In this document: positions 14,816-18,446 of the stretch, piece after piece | Position numbering within the stretch: position 1 is the stretch's first letter | How the letters are laid out: each line of letters begins with the position of its first letter | Source: an uncultured Oscillospiraceae bacterium | Lineage (GTDB): Bacteria; Bacillota; Clostridia; Oscillospirales; Acutalibacteraceae | Assembly: GCA_900545625.1 (NCBI GenBank) | Contig: UQZS01000037.1 | Coordinates: forward strand, 1-18,446 | DNA: 18,446 nucleotides | Direction of reading: 5' to 3' | Notes under the pieces: generated by a model | What the model was told of the DNA's origin: nothing | What the model saw: the letters and a program-made list of their open reading frames with translations, nothing else | The model's database searches: none | Made by a program: the position numbers and the translations under genes

Positions 14816-14900
14816 GACAGCCGGGTTCCGCAGCTTTAGCCTGCGCACCGCCCGCAGCCCCGTATTTTTCCGCTTTAACAAATTGTTTACAAATAAATTC

Positions 14901-14929
14901 TTGACAAAACGGCAAGCTAAAGGTATAGT
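14901..14929 (+). promoter_or_regulatory. sigma-A promoter of hrcA-grpE-dnaK
   Basis: A consensus -35 TTGACA (14901-14906) is separated by exactly 17 nt from TATAGT (14924-14929). AT-rich sequence lies upstream (14864-14900), which could act as an UP element. The expected start point, around 14936, places the CIRCE operator at the very beginning of the transcript, as in other Bacillota hrcA operons. Confidence 0.92.
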
Positions 14930-14940
14930 ATATATTGAAA

Positions 14941-14967
14941 TTAGCACTCAGGCATTTAGAGTGCTAA
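14941..14967 (+). promoter_or_regulatory. CIRCE operator (HrcA binding site)
   Basis: TTAGCACTC (14941-14949), a 9-nt spacer, and GAGTGCTAA (14959-14967) give a perfect match to the CIRCE inverted repeat. It lies about 12 nt downstream of the -10 box and 73 nt before the hrcA start. HrcA bound here should block the promoter, with release on heat shock when GroEL is occupied by unfolded protein (family knowledge). I see no second copy before grpE or dnaK. Confidence 0.97.
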
Positions 14968-15040
14968 CGCACGGAAAGCGAGCGAGCAGTCTTCCTGGGC
15001 GAGCGCTTTTCGGGAACCGGCGGAAAGGGAGGCGGAACGC

Positions 15041-16078
15041 ATGGAACTGTCGGAACGGCAGAAAAAGCTCCTGGCTGCGATCGTGGAGCGTTATATTGCC
15101 ACGGGCGAGCCTGTCGGATCCAAAACGCTTGTGGATGCACTCGGCATGCCCGTTTCGCCTGCGACTGTACGCAATGAAATGGCGGCGCTGACCGCCAAAG
15201 GGCTTCTTGAGCAGCCCCACACCTCGGCGGGGCGCATCCCCTCCGGTGCGGGCTACCGCTATTATGTCGATCATTTGATGAAGCAATACGACCTTTCGCC
15301 CGTCGAAAAGCGCATTTTGGATGCCAAGCTGCGCACCGCCTCGGGCGATTCACGGCAGGTGCTTGAAACGGCAAGCAGCCTGCTCGCCGAATTGACGCAC
15401 TGCGCGGCGGTCTCCACCACCCCGTCGGACGCATCGGCCGTGGTGCGGCGCGTGGAGCTTGTACCCATCGGCGCGCGCACGGCAATGGTCGTGGTGCTCA
15501 CCTCGTCCGGACTCATCAAAAGCCGCGTGTGCCGCACGGACAGCGAGATCACCGTGGACATGGCGGAGACGTTTTATAATCTGGTCAACGAAAATTTCCT
15601 CGGCAAGCCCACCGCCGCCGTAACGGTGGCGAAGATCCAGACGCTTGCCGTTTCTTTGGGCGAAAAGGCGCTGCTGATGACGCCGCTGCTTGTGACGCTC
15701 GCCCAGCTCGCCGCGACGACCGAACGCACACAGATGCTCTTGGAGGGGCAGAGCAACCTGCTCGGCTACCGCGAATACGCGCAAAACGCCTTTGAGCTGA
15801 TGGATTTCCTGCGGCACGCAGAACCGTTGGACCGTGTGTTTTCGGAAACGCCGCACGCGCCGAACGGGGAACCAAGCGTTGTGATCGGCAGGGAAAACCC
15901 CTACCGCGAATTGCAGAATTCGAGCATGATCTTCGGGAAATACGCCATTGCGGGGCATGAGAGCGGGACGCTCGGGCTCATCGGCCCCACGCGCATGGAC
16001 TATGCGCGGCTGATCCCGAGTTTGCAATATTTGACCGAGATCGTCGGGAAGGTCCTTTCCGACAACGTGGAGGAATAA
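15041..16078 (+). CDS. hrcA: Heat-inducible transcription repressor HrcA
   Basis: HrcA is a dimeric repressor that binds CIRCE and needs GroEL to remain active. The 345-residue product has the family's usual length. The N-terminal winged helix covers about residues 1-75: LSERQKKLLAAIVERYIATGEPVGSKTL and VSPATVRNEMAALTAKGLLEQPHTSAGRIPS. RYYVD follows, then the central GAF-like/insertion region and C-terminal dimerisation part, with IFGKYAIAG, GLIGPTRMDYARLIPSLQYL near the end. Shine-Dalgarno aaagggagg at 15024-15032 is 8 nt before the ATG. A CIRCE site lies in its own leader, so it is autoregulated. It is first in the operon, 2 nt before grpE. Confidence 0.98.
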   Translation: MELSERQKKLLAAIVERYIATGEPVGSKTLVDALGMPVSPATVRNEMAALTAKGLLEQPHTSAGRIPSGAGYRYYVDHLMKQYDLSPVEKRILDAKLRTASGDSRQVLETASSLLAELTHCAAVSTTPSDASAVVRRVELVPIGARTAMVVVLTSSGLIKSRVCRTDSEITVDMAETFYNLVNENFLGKPTAAVTVAKIQTLAVSLGEKALLMTPLLVTLAQLAATTERTQMLLEGQSNLLGYREYAQNAFELMDFLRHAEPLDRVFSETPHAPNGEPSVVIGRENPYRELQNSSMIFGKYAIAGHESGTLGLIGPTRMDYARLIPSLQYLTEIVGKVLSDNVEE

Positions 16079-16080
16079 CC

Positions 16081-16668
16081 ATGGCAAAGACAGAGAAAAA
16101 GGCAAAGCCCGAACAGGAAGCGAAAAAGAACGCCGAGCCGCAGGCCGAAACGCCCGACACGGAGACGGCGGCTGCCGAAGCCGAAGCACAGGCGCCGGAC
16201 ACACAGCCGGACGAAGCCGCGCCGGACGCGCGCTTGCAGGAGCTTGAAGCGCAGCTTTTGCAGGCGAACGACAAGTTCCTGCGCACGCTTGCCGAGTATG
16301 ACAACTACCGCAAGCGCTCCGTGCGCGAAAAGGAGCAGGCGTACGCCGACAGCAAGGCGGCGGTGCTCACGGAATTTTTGCCGGTGCTCGACAATTTTGA
16401 GCGCGCGCAGGCCGGAGCGGACGCTTCTTACGAGGACTACCGCAAGGGCGTGGAGATGATCTTCAGCCAGCTTGCCGCCTGCTTCGAAAAGCTTGGCGCG
16501 GAGAGCTTCGGCGAGGTCGGCGATGTGTTCGACCCGAACATCCACAATGCGGTCATGCACGACGAGGACGAGTCTGCCGGGGAAAATACGATTGTGCAGG
16601 TCTTTTCCAAGGGCTATAAGTTAGGCGATAAGATCCTGCGGCCCGCGGTCGTCAAGGTCGTCAATTAA
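16081..16668 (+). CDS. grpE: Co-chaperone GrpE
   Basis: GrpE is the dimeric nucleotide exchange factor that releases ADP from DnaK and may act as a thermosensor. The 195-residue product has an acidic, Ala/Glu/Pro-rich unstructured N-terminus (about residues 1-48). A long coiled-coil helix follows (about 49-95, LQELEAQLLQANDKFLRTLAEYDNYRKRS), then the four-helix-bundle region with LPVLDNFERA. The C-terminal beta-wing contains FDPNIHNAVMHDED and the signature VQVFSKGYKLGDKILRPAVVKV. Shine-Dalgarno ggagg at 16069-16073 is inside hrcA, 7 nt before the ATG, so translation is probably coupled to hrcA. Confidence 0.98.
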   Translation: MAKTEKKAKPEQEAKKNAEPQAETPDTETAAAEAEAQAPDTQPDEAAPDARLQELEAQLLQANDKFLRTLAEYDNYRKRSVREKEQAYADSKAAVLTEFLPVLDNFERAQAGADASYEDYRKGVEMIFSQLAACFEKLGAESFGEVGDVFDPNIHNAVMHDEDESAGENTIVQVFSKGYKLGDKILRPAVVKVVN

Positions 16669-16724
16669 AACGGCTATCCATAGTTTATTTCACATAGATT
16701 TATTTCAATTTGGAGGCATTTACA

Positions 16725-18446
16725 ATGGCAAAGGTTATCGGTATTGACTTAGGTACAACAAACTCCTGTGTCGCGGTGATCGAGGGCGGCGAGCCTGTCG
16801 TCATCGCCAACGCAGAGGGCGCACGCACCACCCCGTCGGTGGTCGCGTTTTCCAAAACGGGCGAACGCATGGTCGGTCAGGTCGCAAAACGGCAGGCGAT
16901 CACCAACCCCGACCGCACCGTTTCGTCCATCAAGCGGCACATGGGCTCGGATTACCGTGTGACGATCGACGACAAGAAATACACCCCGCAGGAGATCTCC
17001 GCAATGATCCTGCAAAAGCTGAAGGCCGATGCGGAAAGCTACCTCGGCGGCACGGTGACCGAGGCGGTCATCACCGTCCCCGCATACTTCACCGACGCGC
17101 AGCGTCAGGCGACCAAGGATGCGGGCAAAATCGCGGGCTTGGACGTCAAGCGTATCATCAACGAGCCGACGGCGGCGGCGCTCGCCTACGGCATCGATAA
17201 GGAAGACGACCAAAAGGTCATGGTGTATGACCTCGGCGGCGGCACGTTCGATGTGTCTATCATCGAAATGGGCGACGGTGTGCAGGAAGTGCTTGCTACC
17301 GCCGGTAACAACCGTCTCGGCGGCGATGATTTCGACCAGCGCATCATCGACTGGCTGGCGGATGAATTCAAAAAAGAGCAGGGCATTGACCTGCGGCAGG
17401 ACAAAATGGCAATGCAGCGCCTGAAAGAAGCGGCGGAAAAGGCGAAGATCGAGCTTTCGAGCGTTACGACTTCGAACATCAGCCTGCCCTTCATCACGGC
17501 GGACGCCACGGGGCCGAAGCATTTGGAGACCACGCTCACACGTGCGAAATTCAATGAGATGACCGCGGACCTCGTCGAAGCGACCATGGGGCCCGTTCGT
17601 CAGGCTTTGCAGGACTCCGGTCTTAAGACCTCTGAGATCAACAAGGTTTTGATGGTGGGCGGTTCTTCGCGTATCCCCGCCGTGCAGGAGGCAATCAAGA
17701 ACTTCACGGGGCTTGAACCCTTCAAGGGCATCAACCCGGATGAATGTGTCGCGGTCGGCGCGGCGATCCAGGGCGGCGTGCTCGGCGGCGACGTCGAAGG
17801 CATCCTGCTTCTGGATGTCACCCCGCTGTCGCTCGGGATCGAGACGATGGGCGGCGTTTCGACCAAGATCATCGAGCGCAACACGACCATCCCCGTGAAA
17901 AAGAGCCAGATCTTCTCGACCGCCGCTGATAACCAGACTTCCGTAGAAGTCCATGTTTTGCAGGGCGAACGTGAATTTGCGCGCGACAACAAGACGCTCG
18001 GCGTGTTCCATCTTGACGGCATCATGCCCGCGCCGCGCGGCGTGCCGCAGATCGAAGTCACCTTCGACATCGATACCAACGGCATCGTCCACGTCTCTGC
18101 AAAAGACCTCGGCACGCAGAAGGAGCAGTCCATTTCCATCACCGCGTCGTCGAATATGTCCAAGGAAGATGTTGAAAAGGCGGTCAAGGAAGCCGAGCAG
18201 TTCGCCGCGGAGGACAAGAAGCGCAAGGAGGGCATCGACACCCGCAACGAAGCGGATCAGATGGTCTACCAGTGCGAAAAGATTTTGAAAGAAAACGGCG
18301 ATAAGATCGCCGAGGCCGACAAGACCGAGATCCAAAGCAAGGTGGATGCGCTTAAAGAGGCGCTCAAGGGCGAGGACATCGACGCCATCAAGGCGAAGAA
18401 AGACGAGCTGACCGAGAAATTCAACAAGGTCGCCGAGGAGATGTAC
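16725..18446 (+). CDS. dnaK: Molecular chaperone DnaK (Hsp70), 3' end beyond the window
   Basis: DnaK is the ATP-dependent Hsp70 that binds exposed hydrophobic peptides with DnaJ and GrpE. The frame is open from the ATG at 16725 to the last base: 574 codons with no stop, so roughly the last 35-50 residues are missing. The ATPase domain (1 to about 355) has IDLGTTNS (7-14), [13 protein letters not shown] (167-179) and [13 protein letters not shown] (309-321). The linker/substrate domain starts at [14 protein letters not shown] (361-374). The helical lid begins near 480. After residue 75 the alignment jumps directly to the [11 protein letters not shown] segment, lacking the insert of about 24 residues seen in Gram-negative DnaK. 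Shine-Dalgarno ggagg at 16712-16716 lies 8 nt upstream. dnaJ is expected next but is not in the window. Confidence 0.98.
   Translation, partial: MAKVIGIDLGTTNSCVAVIEGGEPVVIANAEGARTTPSVVAFSKTGERMVGQVAKRQAITNPDRTVSSIKRHMGSDYRVTIDDKKYTPQEISAMILQKLKADAESYLGGTVTEAVITVPAYFTDAQRQATKDAGKIAGLDVKRIINEPTAAALAYGIDKEDDQKVMVYDLGGGTFDVSIIEMGDGVQEVLATAGNNRLGGDDFDQRIIDWLADEFKKEQGIDLRQDKMAMQRLKEAAEKAKIELSSVTTSNISLPFITADATGPKHLETTLTRAKFNEMTADLVEATMGPVRQALQDSGLKTSEINKVLMVGGSSRIPAVQEAIKNFTGLEPFKGINPDECVAVGAAIQGGVLGGDVEGILLLDVTPLSLGIETMGGVSTKIIERNTTIPVKKSQIFSTAADNQTSVEVHVLQGEREFARDNKTLGVFHLDGIMPAPRGVPQIEVTFDIDTNGIVHVSAKDLGTQKEQSISITASSNMSKEDVEKAVKEAEQFAAEDKKRKEGIDTRNEADQMVYQCEKILKENGDKIAEADKTEIQSKVDALKEALKGEDIDAIKAKKDELTEKFNKVAEEMY

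Noticed and set aside
14865..14869. T-run as the terminator of a small RNA from the structured block
   Set aside because: The preceding pairings (cggg/cccg and cgcag/ctgcg) are short and interrupted, so it does not meet the standard for an intrinsic terminator.
14601..14915. Minus-strand open frame of 104 codons in the gene-free gap
   Set aside because: Its composition is odd, it runs through the inverted-repeat block, and I found no supporting domain; the hairpins explain the sequence better. A genome-wide search for similar frames would settle whether it belongs to a repeat family.
14811..15191. Plus-strand open frame of 126 codons across promoter, CIRCE and hrcA start
   Set aside because: It reads through the hrcA promoter and operator and then overlaps hrcA in another frame; it is incompatible with the clear regulatory signals.
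16749..18335. Minus-strand open frame of 528 codons opposite dnaK
   Set aside because: Antisense frames over dnaK are a well-known codon-bias artefact; no ribosome-binding site or domain supports it.

Overview
The window is about 18.4 kb of a bacterial chromosome, probably from a Bacillota of class Clostridia. An Oscillospiraceae/Ruminococcaceae-like gut bacterium with moderately high GC is my best guess. Supporting evidence: zinc-type S14, S4 encoded inside the alpha operon, adk with a four-cysteine LID, a small KOW protein between map and infA, the hrcA-grpE-dnaK order behind a CIRCE operator, and a DnaK without the insert found in the ATPase domain of Gram-negative homologues. The genus cannot be fixed from sequence alone.

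Bases 1-14414 are one unbroken plus-strand run of the fused S10, spc and alpha ribosomal-protein operons. S10 part: rplD (5' end missing), rplW, rplB, rpsS, rplV, rpsC, rplP, rpmC, rpsQ. Spc part: rplN, rplX, rplE, rpsN, rpsH, rplF, rplR, rpsE, rpmD, rplO, secY, adk, map, a KOW-domain gene, infA, rpmJ. Alpha part: rpsM, rpsK, rpsD, rpoA, rplQ. Most genes are 2-20 nt apart or overlap, each with a strong Shine-Dalgarno. The three larger gaps (708-799, 11254-11373, 12801-12880) hold small hairpins. No terminator is visible until a perfect palindrome with a T-run after rplQ (14467-14500). The run supplies ribosome subunits, initiation factor IF-1, the RNA polymerase alpha subunit, the Sec translocon core, adenylate kinase and the N-terminal methionine-removing enzyme.

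Bases 14415-15040 are the only long gene-free stretch. It holds the terminator, a GC-rich hairpin (14568-14600), a closely packed series of inverted repeats (14634-14815) that I cannot assign to a known family, then a near-consensus promoter and a perfect CIRCE operator.

Bases 15041-18446 are the heat-shock operon hrcA-grpE-dnaK. HrcA should repress its own operon through CIRCE, and GrpE is the nucleotide exchange factor for DnaK. dnaK runs off the right edge after 574 codons.

The coding content is conserved housekeeping. I see no mobile element, CRISPR array, phage gene or new multigene system. The most unusual features are the unexplained structured intergenic block, a 72-residue low-complexity tail on L17, an exact 27-nt direct repeat flanking rpsS, and the alpha operon being followed directly by hrcA.
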